A stretch of 48,811 nt of DNA, taken from the NCBI RefSeq assembly GCF_021531435.1, contig NZ_JAFBIS010000018.1, positions 1 to 48,811 on the forward strand, read 5' to 3'. The notes beneath the pieces were generated by a model that saw only the letters and a program-made list of their open reading frames with translations, was not told the origin of the DNA and did not search any database. This stretch comes from Oscillibacter valericigenes (GTDB lineage: Bacteria; Bacillota; Clostridia; Oscillospirales; Oscillospiraceae). Made by a program: the position numbers and the translations under genes. Shown one piece after another: positions 22,529-31,244 of this stretch (within the stretch, counting starts at the first letter, position 1; each line of letters opens with the position of its first letter).

Positions 22529-25500
22529 TCAGAGAGTCTCCGGCGCGATATCCAGTTCGATCAGCTCTCCGCCCAGCGGGACAGAGCATAGGTACGCGCC
22601 CTTCACCGGGCCCTGCCCCAGCCGCTCCAGCACCCGGGCATAGGCGGTGATCTGAGGGGTGTACTCCCCTCTCAGCCGCTGGCGGAAGGCCTCCTCGTCC
22701 TCGCCGTCGAGGCGCTTATCGGTCTTGTAGTCCACCACATACCAGCCGTCCTCCGCCAGGATGGCCAGGTCGATGACGCCCTGCACGTCCAATACCCGAT
22801 CCCGGGCGGCGTCGCTGGTGATGTGGTCGGACAGGTGGCGGTACAGCTCTCCGGTCTGTTCATCGTCCTTTTCCGCCCGCAGGAAGAAGGGCAGCTCCGG
22901 GAAGCAGCGCGCCCCCCGCATCTTCCGCCGCAGTCCGCTGTTTTCATCCGACAGGAAGGACGCGGCCCCGGCGGCCTGCTGGGCAAGGTGCTCCATGGGA
23001 TTTTTACCGTCCTCCGTGAGGCCCAGCATCTTCAGTTGCTTCTCCGTCACCGTGCCCTCCGGCAGCGTCTCGAACACCGCCTGCCGGGCAAACGTCAGCA
23101 GCTTCTCCGAATCGGTCTCGCCGCTCCGAACGGCCAGCTCCATCACCCGGTGGACGATGGTGCCCCAGTCGGGGCCGTAAGGCCCACCGGACGCCTCCGC
23201 CGGGGAAGCGGTTTCGCCGTCCTCCGCCGGAGCGGTGAGTTCCTCATCTTTCTCCTCGTCCTCCGGGGCGGGTGCGGAAGCGGCGGTCTCCTCCGCCTCC
23301 TCCGGCTCCGCTTCGTCCGGGCGGTTGACCACGCTCCGGGCCTGATGCTCCAGGCGGCTGGGGGTGATGGCGTAAACGCGGTTTTCCGCCAGCTTGGTGG
23401 AATCGGCCTCCAGCTGCTCCTCCATCACATCCGGCTCCACGGAGACAGCCTGCGGAGGCGTGGGCGGTTTCTGCCCCAGTGCGGCCGAAGCCTGCGTCAG
23501 CTGCCCGTTCAGCAGCGCCCCAAAGGCCGCGCCGAACATAGCGTCATCCTCGTCCGCCATTTTCATCCGGTCCGTCAGCGGCTTCCAGTAGGGCAGATAG
23601 CCCGCCCCATCCCCGGCAAAATATTCCGGGCCGCTGCATACCACAAGCATCGTCTTTGCGCGGGTAGCCGCCACATACAGTAATCTGGCATACTCCGCTT
23701 CCAGATACTGGCGCTCCTCTTTCTTCTGCTGTTCCCACTTTTCCGGCCAGGCCACGGCAAAATCGGCATCCCTCGGTCCTTTTCCGCCGTCCCACGTCTG
23801 CGGATGCAGGGCGGCATACTCTTTCACCGTGCCGCCGCGGGATATGTGGCGCTGGGGGGGAATGTCGGTTTTCCGCCAGCCGTTGGCGAGGATCACGACC
23901 TCCCCCTCCAGGCCCTTGGCCTTGTGGAGATTCATGACGCGCACGGCGTTTTTCCGCGGCTCCAACTCCAATTCCCGCTCGTACGTTTTTTCCGCGCACG
24001 CAATGGCACAGGCCGCCAACGCCGGGAAGCTCCGTTCCCCGGAGCCGCGCACCAGATTCAGATACTGCTGTACAGCGGCGTATATCTGTCTGCGCCGGGA
24101 CAGGTCTGTCTCCGCCATGCCCTTCCAGAGGCCGTAGCCGCCCTCCATCAGATGTTCAAGCACCGCCATGGCAGGCAGGGTGCCCACCATGCGGCGGAGA
24201 CGGGCGATCTCCTCCAAAATGGCGCACAGCTTCAGCAATCCTTCATCCCGGGGCGTCTCCGCCTCCAGCGCAAGACGGATATCCGCCATCTGCTTCGGAT
24301 ACAGCAGGCCCGTCAGAGAACCCTTGCCCGTCCGCACCATCAGCTTGCGAAGCATCTCATCTTCGGTGGCCGGCCCTGGGTAGCACCCTCTGAGCACCCT
24401 GATGAGCAGACGGTCATCCCGGGGCGCAAGCATCGACTGCAGGTGCAGAACGCCGCAGGCAATGGGCGGTATATCGGAAAAGGCCTGCTGACCGGAGGCC
24501 TCCACATCGACGCCCACCTGTTTCAGCGCGCTTACATACTCCTCTACCGATCTCCTGTTGCTGGTCAGGACCAGAAAATCCCCGGGCCGCGCGGCATGGG
24601 GCCCTTTCCCTGGGTCGCTGCCCACCGGGGCGCCCGTGTCGATCATCGTGCGGATAAAGCTTGCCACCTGATGCGGATCCAAGCTCTCCCCGTACATCTG
24701 GAAGGTCGGATAGGATACCGTCCGGGCCAAGGAGCAGGCGCCGTGCCGGGCGTCCATAGCCACGTAGCGGGCTTGGTAGGTCCCCCCCGTGAACCCGACA
24801 GCCCCCGAAGCGCCGGCATTCGGGTCGAACACCCTGTCCGCCAGGTCGCAGATCTCCTTCGCGCTGCGGAAGTTGTACCGCAGCGTGACCTTTTCGCCCA
24901 CGGTCCCGGTAGCCGGGCCGTTGGCAGCAAGGTCTTCTTCGCTCTGGAACAATTTCTCCAGAGTGTTGTACACGCCGATGTCCGCGCCCCGGAAGCGGTA
25001 GATGGCCTGCTTGGGGTCGCCCACCAGAAAGAGGCTGCCGGGCACGGGGCGGCAATTGCGCCAGTCGGTCTCATCAAAGCTCTGTTCGTCGGTGGTCAGG
25101 TAGAACAAAAGCTCCGTCTGCACGGGGTCCGTGTCCTGCATCTCATCCACATACAGCACCTTGTAGCGCTGGTGGAAATAGCTCCGGGCCTCCCGGTCGT
25201 CCCGCAGCATATCCCGGCAGCGCAGCAGCAGGCCGTCATAGGTGGCGGTGTGCCGCTTTGTCTGCTCGGCCCGGTAATCCCGCAGCAGTTCGTCCATGTC
25301 CTTCATCAGGCGGCTGTGGAGCAGTGGCCCCGCCGCCTCCCGCAGGGCTTGCGCCTTGGGGCCGTTCCATACCTTGTCCACGGCGTCGCCCGTTTCAGAA
25401 TCCCGGAACTTCTTGCTTTGATTATTGCGGGTGTTCCACCATTTCTCCGGCATGTACAGCGCCTGCCACGCCAGACGGCAAATGGCTGCTGGGTCCGCGG

Positions 25501-26224
25501 CAAAGGCGACCGGGTTCATGTCCACGGTCCTTTGAAGCGCAGGCTCGAGGACCGGCTCTTCAACGCCAATGTCATGCAGCGTCTTTTGCAGGTCCACGGC
25601 CAACCTCCGGACGCTGCTGTCCCACTGCCCCAGCTTCGCCGGGTCCTGGCAGTATTGAAGCTCCGCCTCGCCATTGCCGCGCAGCTCCAGGAACCACTTT
25701 TCCAGCTGCGCCGGGGACACCCCCATCTCCTGAGCGTCACGGAACAGGGTCGTGTTCTTCTCCTGCAGGCGGCGGCGCAGATACGCCTTTGCCTCAGGCG
25801 TATCGTCCTCCTCCACCTGCATATCCAGTCCCAGCGGAGATGCAAAGGGCATGGCCTCCAGCATGGTCTGGCAAAAGCTATGGATGGTGCTCACCTGCAT
25901 CTGTCCGCTCTCGCGTATCAGAACCTCCAAACGTTTCCGCAGAGTCTCGTCCCCGCCGGCCTTCGCCATGTCGCGGCGCTGGCACAGCTCATCATCCAGC
26001 TTTTTTCGCAGTTCCAGCGTGGACTTGTTTGTAAAGGTAATGGCCACCAGCTCCTTCGGCTCGCAGTACCCCGTCACCAGCTGGTTCACGATGCGCCGCA
26101 CCATGAGCGTGGTCTTTCCGGCGCCGGCGCCGGCCTCCACCAGATAGTTCCGGCTCTTCTTCTGAAAACCCTCTCGAGTAAACCCACTGCCTTCCAGCAG
26201 GGCTCTCTTCTCGTCTTCTGTCAT
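22529..26224 (-). CDS. addA: ATP-dependent helicase/nuclease subunit A (AddA)
   Basis: About 1231 aa, normal AddA size. An N-terminal UvrD-type helicase has Walker A AGAGAGKTTL (about 31-40) and TFTNKSTLELRKKL. Later motifs include LYVDEMQDTDPVQ (DExx box), LFLVGDPKQAIYRFRGAD and VMNLHKAKGLEGEVV. The C-terminal PD-(D/E)XK nuclease has VLDVQGVIDLAIL and YVVDYKTDKRL near residue 1163. With AddB it resects double-strand breaks for RecA-dependent repair and degrades linear phage DNA. The stop of addB and the ATG at 26227 overlap (TAATG). The second ATG at 26224 is better spaced from AGGAGG and was chosen. Confidence 0.93.
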   Translation of the reverse strand: MTEDEKRALLEGSGFTREGFQKKSRNYLVEAGAGAGKTTLMVRRIVNQLVTGYCEPKELVAITFTNKSTLELRKKLDDELCQRRDMAKAGGDETLRKRLEVLIRESGQMQVSTIHSFCQTMLEAMPFASPLGLDMQVEEDDTPEAKAYLRRRLQEKNTTLFRDAQEMGVSPAQLEKWFLELRGNGEAELQYCQDPAKLGQWDSSVRRLAVDLQKTLHDIGVEEPVLEPALQRTVDMNPVAFAADPAAICRLAWQALYMPEKWWNTRNNQSKKFRDSETGDAVDKVWNGPKAQALREAAGPLLHSRLMKDMDELLRDYRAEQTKRHTATYDGLLLRCRDMLRDDREARSYFHQRYKVLYVDEMQDTDPVQTELLFYLTTDEQSFDETDWRNCRPVPGSLFLVGDPKQAIYRFRGADIGVYNTLEKLFQSEEDLAANGPATGTVGEKVTLRYNFRSAKEICDLADRVFDPNAGASGAVGFTGGTYQARYVAMDARHGACSLARTVSYPTFQMYGESLDPHQVASFIRTMIDTGAPVGSDPGKGPHAARPGDFLVLTSNRRSVEEYVSALKQVGVDVEASGQQAFSDIPPIACGVLHLQSMLAPRDDRLLIRVLRGCYPGPATEDEMLRKLMVRTGKGSLTGLLYPKQMADIRLALEAETPRDEGLLKLCAILEEIARLRRMVGTLPAMAVLEHLMEGGYGLWKGMAETDLSRRRQIYAAVQQYLNLVRGSGERSFPALAACAIACAEKTYERELELEPRKNAVRVMNLHKAKGLEGEVVILANGWRKTDIPPQRHISRGGTVKEYAALHPQTWDGGKGPRDADFAVAWPEKWEQQKKEERQYLEAEYARLLYVAATRAKTMLVVCSGPEYFAGDGAGYLPYWKPLTDRMKMADEDDAMFGAAFGALLNGQLTQASAALGQKPPTPPQAVSVEPDVMEEQLEADSTKLAENRVYAITPSRLEHQARSVVNRPDEAEPEEAEETAASAPAPEDEEKDEELTAPAEDGETASPAEASGGPYGPDWGTIVHRVMELAVRSGETDSEKLLTFARQAVFETLPEGTVTEKQLKMLGLTEDGKNPMEHLAQQAAGAASFLSDENSGLRRKMRGARCFPELPFFLRAEKDDEQTGELYRHLSDHITSDAARDRVLDVQGVIDLAILAEDGWYVVDYKTDKRLDGEDEEAFRQRLRGEYTPQITAYARVLERLGQGPVKGAYLCSVPLGGELIELDIAPETL

Positions 26225-26226
26225 CA

Positions 26227-28911
26227 TTAGCCCTCCTGTTCCGGGCAAATACCGGCAAATTCGCACCAATTTTTACACGCTTTCTGAGCCTCTCTGACAG
26301 CGCCCGTCCTCATCTCGCCTGGGAGCTTGGCTGTTTTCTTCTCCTTATAACAGGGCATGCAGTCCGGTCTTCCGCCCTCCGCGGCAAGCCGGTCCAGGAT
26401 CCAGGCGATGCGCTGGCCGCAGGTGTTGCGCATGGTCTCGTCCTCCTTCATCTCCACCAGCTCCGCCTCCTCCCGCAGGAAGAGGTATCCGGCCTTTTTC
26501 ACCTGGCGGCCGGGCGTGATCTGCTCCTCCGCCAGGGAGTAGAGATAGTGCTGCCAGTGGCGGTCCATCTCGTCTTTCATTTTCTCAGGGTCTCCGGTCT
26601 TGTAGTCCAGCACGGCAATCGTGCCGTCCTGCAGCTGATCCACCCGGTCGATGCTGCCCTGCATCCGCAGCGTCCAGCGCTGGCCGAACGTCATCTGCTG
26701 GCCGGAGAACTTCTTCTCGGTCTCCAGGACCTTCCGCCGCTCCTTCGCCGTCCAATCCACGGCGCGCTCCAGAAACAGTTTTATCTGCTCCCTTGTCTCC
26801 TGCTCCAGCTCCGGACGGGGCAGCGGCGCCACATCCCTCAGCCCGGGAAATCTCTCCTCGAAAATGTCCTCCCAGTTCCTTTGCTGATCCAGCTTGTAAT
26901 ATTCCTCCAGAACGGCGTGGCAGAAGCTGCCGATCTCCGCGGAGTTCAGCCAGCGGTCCTCCCGGCGCTTTACCGGCTGGGGGGCGCGGACCTTCAGCAT
27001 CCGCTTGAGGTAGAAGGCATAGGGGCAGCGGGTCACATCCTCCAGCATGGTGGCGGAGAACTCCATCGCCTGCAGCTGGTCCCGCCGGGTCATCATGGGG
27101 TGGAGCTGGAATGTCTCGCCGCTCCCCTCGCCATGGACCTGCGGTCCCTCGATCCGCACCGCGCTCTCCTGCAGGAGCTTGTCCGTCGGCAGGACGTCCG
27201 TTTGCGGAATATAGCCTACGGTCTCCCAATGTCCGCCGGAGGCGTCCCGGAAGAAAGGCTCCGGCTCCTGGGGGAGCATCCGGTCGCTGTCAAAGTCCGG
27301 GAAGGACAATACCAATTTGCCCCCGTGACGCACCAGCAGCGTCAGCAGGCGGAACTCCCGCTCCTGTCCCCGCTGAATGGAGGTCTTCAGACCGCCCAAC
27401 ACGTCCCGCTCCCGGTCCAGCAAAATGGGGGACTCCCGCAGGCTGCCCTGCATGGCATAGCGGGAGAAGCCCAATATGTACAGGCGCTTACGGCCCGTAA
27501 AGGCCGCCTGGGACAGCGGCGCGCAGTACAGCTTCCCCGGCTCCGGGCTGCCACCGAAATAAGAGGTGGTCTCCATCATGCCCAGCAGCCGTTCCAGCGC
27601 CGTCTCGCCGCTGTTCAGGCCCATGATGTGCCCGGCAAGGTCCCTTGCCTTGGCATAGGCCGCCGCCTCCTGCGGGCCGATGTGATTGCAGAAGCCAAGG
27701 AAGTCCAGCAGGTCTTTCTTCCGGTCCGCCAGCTTCCCGTCCCGGGGAGGCTCCGCCACCGCCGCCAGCAGCGTCAAAAACCGCTTCCAGCTCTCCAGCA
27801 CATCCTCTCCCGGATATCCGCTCTCGGCGGGGTCATAGCGGCAGGCTAATTCAAGGCGCTCCCTGCCCCAGCCCACTTTTTTGCGGCGGATCCTGTCCGC
27901 CAGCCTCATCCGCTTTTCCGGCCTGCAGCCGCCGCTCTCCAGCAGGGCGCAGACCTCCTCAGCGTTGAAATCAGACAGCGGCAGGTCCCGCACCTGCTTC
28001 AGCGTCGTGTAGAGCAGGCTGCCCGTCATGGGCAGACCGCCGCCCACGGTAACGGGGAAACCAAACCGCCGTGCCTCCTCATACAGCGGCTGGAGGTACG
28101 CGGAGGACAGGCAGACCACCGCACAGTCCTCCAGAAGAAGCTGCTTGTCCAGCATGTCCCGGAGGGGGAAGCGCACCTCGGTCTCCATGCCCCGGCAGGC
28201 CGCGAAGCGGGCATTCGCCTGCTGCACCGCACCCACGGCGTCCACCCGGGGCAGATCCTCCGCAAGCGCGCCCACAGGCAGGTCCACGCCCGCGGCGCAT
28301 GGCAGCTTCACCACCTCCAGCCCGGAGTCCGATGTCAGCAGCTCCAGCAGCCTCCGCTCCAGGGGCGCGGGAGCGTAATCCCCCGGCGCCACGAAGTGGG
28401 CGCGACGCAGGGGGCAGTTCTCCTTGCCCGCCGCGATCAGCGCCATACGGAACAGGTCGCCCCGGTCCTTGAACTGCCATGCTGTTTTTTTCTGGACGTA
28501 GCGCTTCCGCAGCTCCTGCAGCTTATCACTGTCTCCCGCTTCCTCCGGTATCTCCGCCAGATCCATTTCCATAAAGGTGCGGAAAAAGGCGCGGGTGGCC
28601 CGGGGCGTCTTTGCATGGGCACCGCTGTACATCCCGTTGGTCTCATCCATACAGCTCCGCACCAGCTCCGCGCCCTCCAGCTCGTCCAGTACGTGGGTAG
28701 ATGCGCCCGGCAGGGACATCCACGGCGCGCAGAGCTCCTCCGCCAGGGAATACGGCGTCTCCGCCCGGACTCCCACCAAAATATGCCCTTCAGCCGCCAG
28801 CTCGGACAGCATACGCCGTCCCTCCGCCCGGCTGGCCGTCACCAGGATGGTCTCCTCCGGGGCGTGTCTTTTCAGCGCCTCCGCCAGCAGTTCTACGCAG
28901 TCTTGTTTCAC
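26227..28911 (-). CDS. addB: AddB-like exonuclease subunit, N-terminal Walker A not visible
   Basis: 894 aa, clearly shorter than typical AddB (~1150). The C-terminal RecB-type nuclease shows RVDQLQDGTIAVLDYKTGD around residue 760. Iron-sulfur-type cysteines are CPYAFYLKRML and, at the end, CKNWCEFAGIC. The N-terminus (ETILVTASRAEGRRML) has no GxxGxGKS, whereas many Firmicutes AddB proteins keep one. GTG start with GGGAGG 9 bp upstream; no in-frame ATG fits better. It forms an operon with addA through a TAATG overlap. Functional assignment as AddB rests on the nuclease, the cysteines and the partner gene. Confidence 0.87.
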   Translation of the reverse strand: MKQDCVELLAEALKRHAPEETILVTASRAEGRRMLSELAAEGHILVGVRAETPYSLAEELCAPWMSLPGASTHVLDELEGAELVRSCMDETNGMYSGAHAKTPRATRAFFRTFMEMDLAEIPEEAGDSDKLQELRKRYVQKKTAWQFKDRGDLFRMALIAAGKENCPLRRAHFVAPGDYAPAPLERRLLELLTSDSGLEVVKLPCAAGVDLPVGALAEDLPRVDAVGAVQQANARFAACRGMETEVRFPLRDMLDKQLLLEDCAVVCLSSAYLQPLYEEARRFGFPVTVGGGLPMTGSLLYTTLKQVRDLPLSDFNAEEVCALLESGGCRPEKRMRLADRIRRKKVGWGRERLELACRYDPAESGYPGEDVLESWKRFLTLLAAVAEPPRDGKLADRKKDLLDFLGFCNHIGPQEAAAYAKARDLAGHIMGLNSGETALERLLGMMETTSYFGGSPEPGKLYCAPLSQAAFTGRKRLYILGFSRYAMQGSLRESPILLDRERDVLGGLKTSIQRGQEREFRLLTLLVRHGGKLVLSFPDFDSDRMLPQEPEPFFRDASGGHWETVGYIPQTDVLPTDKLLQESAVRIEGPQVHGEGSGETFQLHPMMTRRDQLQAMEFSATMLEDVTRCPYAFYLKRMLKVRAPQPVKRREDRWLNSAEIGSFCHAVLEEYYKLDQQRNWEDIFEERFPGLRDVAPLPRPELEQETREQIKLFLERAVDWTAKERRKVLETEKKFSGQQMTFGQRWTLRMQGSIDRVDQLQDGTIAVLDYKTGDPEKMKDEMDRHWQHYLYSLAEEQITPGRQVKKAGYLFLREEAELVEMKEDETMRNTCGQRIAWILDRLAAEGGRPDCMPCYKEKKTAKLPGEMRTGAVREAQKACKNWCEFAGICPEQEG

Positions 28912-28949
28912 AGGGTCATCCCTCCCGTCTCAGGTTTCCTGGTACTGCC

Positions 28950-28979
28950 ATTATAAGGTCATGCCCGCTTTGCCGTCAA
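28950..28979 (-). promoter_or_regulatory. addBA promoter
   Basis: Minus strand: TTGACG (28974-28979), 18 bp, TATAAT (28950-28955). It lies across the 3' end of the neighbouring ankyrin gene. Confidence 0.7.
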
Positions 28980-31076
28980 GACGGCCCGGGTTCCCCTTCG
29001 GGAAATGTAACCATGCAGGTGCCGCTCCACGGCCTCCGTCATGTCGTCCTGCCGGAAGACCCGCCAGAGCGCCTTCACGGCGGATTGTCCCAGGTCGCAG
29101 ACAGCACCGTGGTCCAGTAGGAGCCGGGCGGTTTCCCACCGCCCCCGCACCAGCGCCGCCAGCAGCGGCGTCACAGGCAGTTCCCGCTCCCCGCCGGACA
29201 ATCGCAGCAGCCCGGGCATCCCCATGTGCTGTTCCTCCGCCTCCGCGCCCAGCTCCAGCAGCGTCTCCACCGTCTGCCGCTGCCCGGCGAAGGCGGCGAT
29301 GCACAGGCCCGTGCCCGCCAGCTCATAGTCCTTCCCCTCCGGCCGCAGAGTGTAGATTTCCCGCAGCACATCCTTCTGGCCGCAGCGCACCCAGCGCTCC
29401 ACGCCCCGGACGCGGCCCGCGAAGCACATCAGCGCCAGAGGGGAATTGGCGTGCCAGACGCCATCCTTCGTCTCCCAGGTCAGGTCCCTCCGGCCCTCAT
29501 ACAGTCCCCGGGCCACCAGCTCCCGCTCCTCCGCCTCCGGGCAGTCCCGATCCAGAAGCGCCAGATAGCTCCGGTTCTCCTCCGGCAGCCAGCGGAACAG
29601 CAGCCCGCCGGATAAGACCTTCCCCGGCTCGGGCCTCACCCCCGCTCCGCCGGGACGGCGGACGGACAGCAGCAGCGCCCGCACTGCCTTCGGCGCGCCG
29701 TCCTTCTCCTGGCAGCGCAGCAGGTCCCCGGTATCCTCCTCCGGTGGGATGGTGCCGGACTCCAGCGCCTTACGGATAAGCCGCAGATTGCCACAGGACA
29801 GCAGGCTCCGGGACAGGCCGCTGACACCCCGGGCGGAGGACGGTGGCAGAAAAGTCACGTATTTCAGCAGCGTCTGCAGGACCAGCGGCGGCGTGCGGGG
29901 AGGCACGCTGTCCCGGTCCATCACGCAGGTCCGCCCTTGGCACGCCCGGTGCAGGAGCGCGCACACCTTTTTTACGGGGCGGAATAGCAGGGTCTCCTGA
30001 AGCAGGGAGAGGTTCACCCGCTCCGGCAGCAGCTCCGTCAAGAAGTCCAGCAGTTCCTCGCTTTCATCATGCACGATGCCCCAGCGCAGCAGCAGGCTGG
30101 CCTGCTTCTCCTGCCGGAACACACTGGGCGCGTGCCGCGCCAGGACCCGCAGCCGGGCGTCGTCCTCTTTCCGATCCTCCCACCAGATTCCCGGAGACAT
30201 CTGGCCGCCCCCCAACAGCCCGCAGACTGCTTCGGCAAGCTCCCCGGCGCTGTATGGAAGGCGGCGCAGTTCCTCGTCCAGCTGCTCCGGAGAACAGTTC
30301 TGGATAACGGCCCAAAGCGCCATGGGCCGGGGCACGCCGCCCTCCGCCAGCACCGCCCTGCGGCAAGCCTGATACCGCCCGTCCTCCTCCCGGTCCCGCA
30401 TCATCAGTGCCCGGGCAACGGAGGGGGCCTCCTCCCGCCACGCGCCCCGGGCCATCAGCAGCCGGGCGCAGCCCGTCCTGCCGCAGGCTACGGCCGCGGC
30501 GAGGGGCGTAGCCCCCCAAAAGGTGAGCCGGTAAAATTGGGCCGGCAGCCCCATCTCGTTCTCCTCCATGACCCGCAGCATGCTCTCGTGCCGGGCGGAG
30601 TACGGCTCGCCGGGCATGGGCATCACCATCTGATGGACGTAATGCCCGGAGACCCGGGCCCGCAGGCTCCGGGCTGCGTCCGGCGAGGCGCTATTTACGT
30701 CCCAGCCCCGGTCCAGCAGACATTTCAGGTGCTCCCGCTTGCCGCAGGCCGCCGCCAGCAGGGTCAGGGAACCCCGCACCTCCGTGCAGTGGTTCGTCCG
30801 GCGTCCTCCGGGCATCCTCCGGATAAAGGCCCGCCCCACATACTCTCCCCCCGGCAGCCTGTCCAGCAGCCGCGCAAAAACCGGAGCCGGGGCGTTGTGC
30901 AGCGCCCATTCCAGGCACTGCCCCGCCGCGTCCCGGTCCATGGGCCGGTCCATGGCGTCCAGCCGCGCGAAGACCCGCTCCCAGCGGCCCAGTCCCGCCG
31001 CCGTCAAAATCTCCTCCTCGGCGGCGAACCGCCGCAGGTGCTCTCCGATCTCCTCTATCCGCTTTTGCAGTCTCAT
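28959..31076 (-). CDS. Large ankyrin-repeat protein (paralogue 4)
   Basis: 705 aa. N-terminal repeats: GSLTLLAAACGKREHLKCLL followed by DVNSASPDAARSL, then ATPLAAAVACGRTGCARLL. The middle contains CVMDRDSVPP and KYVTFLPPSSARGVSGLS. C-terminal repeats: GLCIAAFAGQRQTVETLL, then VTPLLAALVRGRWETARLLL. The DVNSASP signature and the 'VMDRD...VTFLPP' middle make it the closest relative of paralogue 1. The ATG at 31076 has GGAGGAGG 6 bp upstream; a much longer open frame upstream has no site and crosses two promoters, so it is rejected. Divergent from the plus-strand ankyrin-VWA-MoxR operon. Confidence 0.87.
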   Translation of the reverse strand: MRLQKRIEEIGEHLRRFAAEEEILTAAGLGRWERVFARLDAMDRPMDRDAAGQCLEWALHNAPAPVFARLLDRLPGGEYVGRAFIRRMPGGRRTNHCTEVRGSLTLLAAACGKREHLKCLLDRGWDVNSASPDAARSLRARVSGHYVHQMVMPMPGEPYSARHESMLRVMEENEMGLPAQFYRLTFWGATPLAAAVACGRTGCARLLMARGAWREEAPSVARALMMRDREEDGRYQACRRAVLAEGGVPRPMALWAVIQNCSPEQLDEELRRLPYSAGELAEAVCGLLGGGQMSPGIWWEDRKEDDARLRVLARHAPSVFRQEKQASLLLRWGIVHDESEELLDFLTELLPERVNLSLLQETLLFRPVKKVCALLHRACQGRTCVMDRDSVPPRTPPLVLQTLLKYVTFLPPSSARGVSGLSRSLLSCGNLRLIRKALESGTIPPEEDTGDLLRCQEKDGAPKAVRALLLSVRRPGGAGVRPEPGKVLSGGLLFRWLPEENRSYLALLDRDCPEAEERELVARGLYEGRRDLTWETKDGVWHANSPLALMCFAGRVRGVERWVRCGQKDVLREIYTLRPEGKDYELAGTGLCIAAFAGQRQTVETLLELGAEAEEQHMGMPGLLRLSGGERELPVTPLLAALVRGRWETARLLLDHGAVCDLGQSAVKALWRVFRQDDMTEAVERHLHGYISRRGTRAVLTAKRA

Positions 31077-31108
31077 TGATATCCTCCTCCGCGGTTTTCT
31101 CTGTGGCC

Positions 31109-31138
31109 ATTTTACCGGAAAGCCCTTTTCAAATTTGA
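31109..31138 (-). promoter_or_regulatory. CAAATTTG-type promoter D, driving ankyrin paralogue 4
   Basis: Minus strand: perfect palindrome TCAAATTTGA (31129-31138), TTGAAA, 12 bp, -10 TAAAAT (31109-31114). Confidence 0.75.
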
Positions 31139-31172
31139 GTAGGCATCGAAACCGGCAAAACCCACGGCCTTG

Positions 31173-31202
31173 CCAAATTTGGAAAACCCCCGCTGGTATG
31201 AT
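31173..31202 (+). promoter_or_regulatory. CAAATTTG-type promoter E, driving the plus-strand operon
   Basis: Perfect palindrome CCAAATTTGG (31173-31182), TTGGAA, 12 bp, -10 TATGAT (31197-31202). It is back to back with promoter D, with palindrome centres 44 bp apart. Confidence 0.75.
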
Positions 31203-31244
31203 GCGGACAGACACAGCGAAACGCCAAAAAACGGAGGTTTGCAT

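Noticed and set aside
23804..26230. 808-aa plus-strand open frame
   Set aside because: Antisense to addA, which has full helicase and nuclease motifs. The composition is that of a shadow frame.
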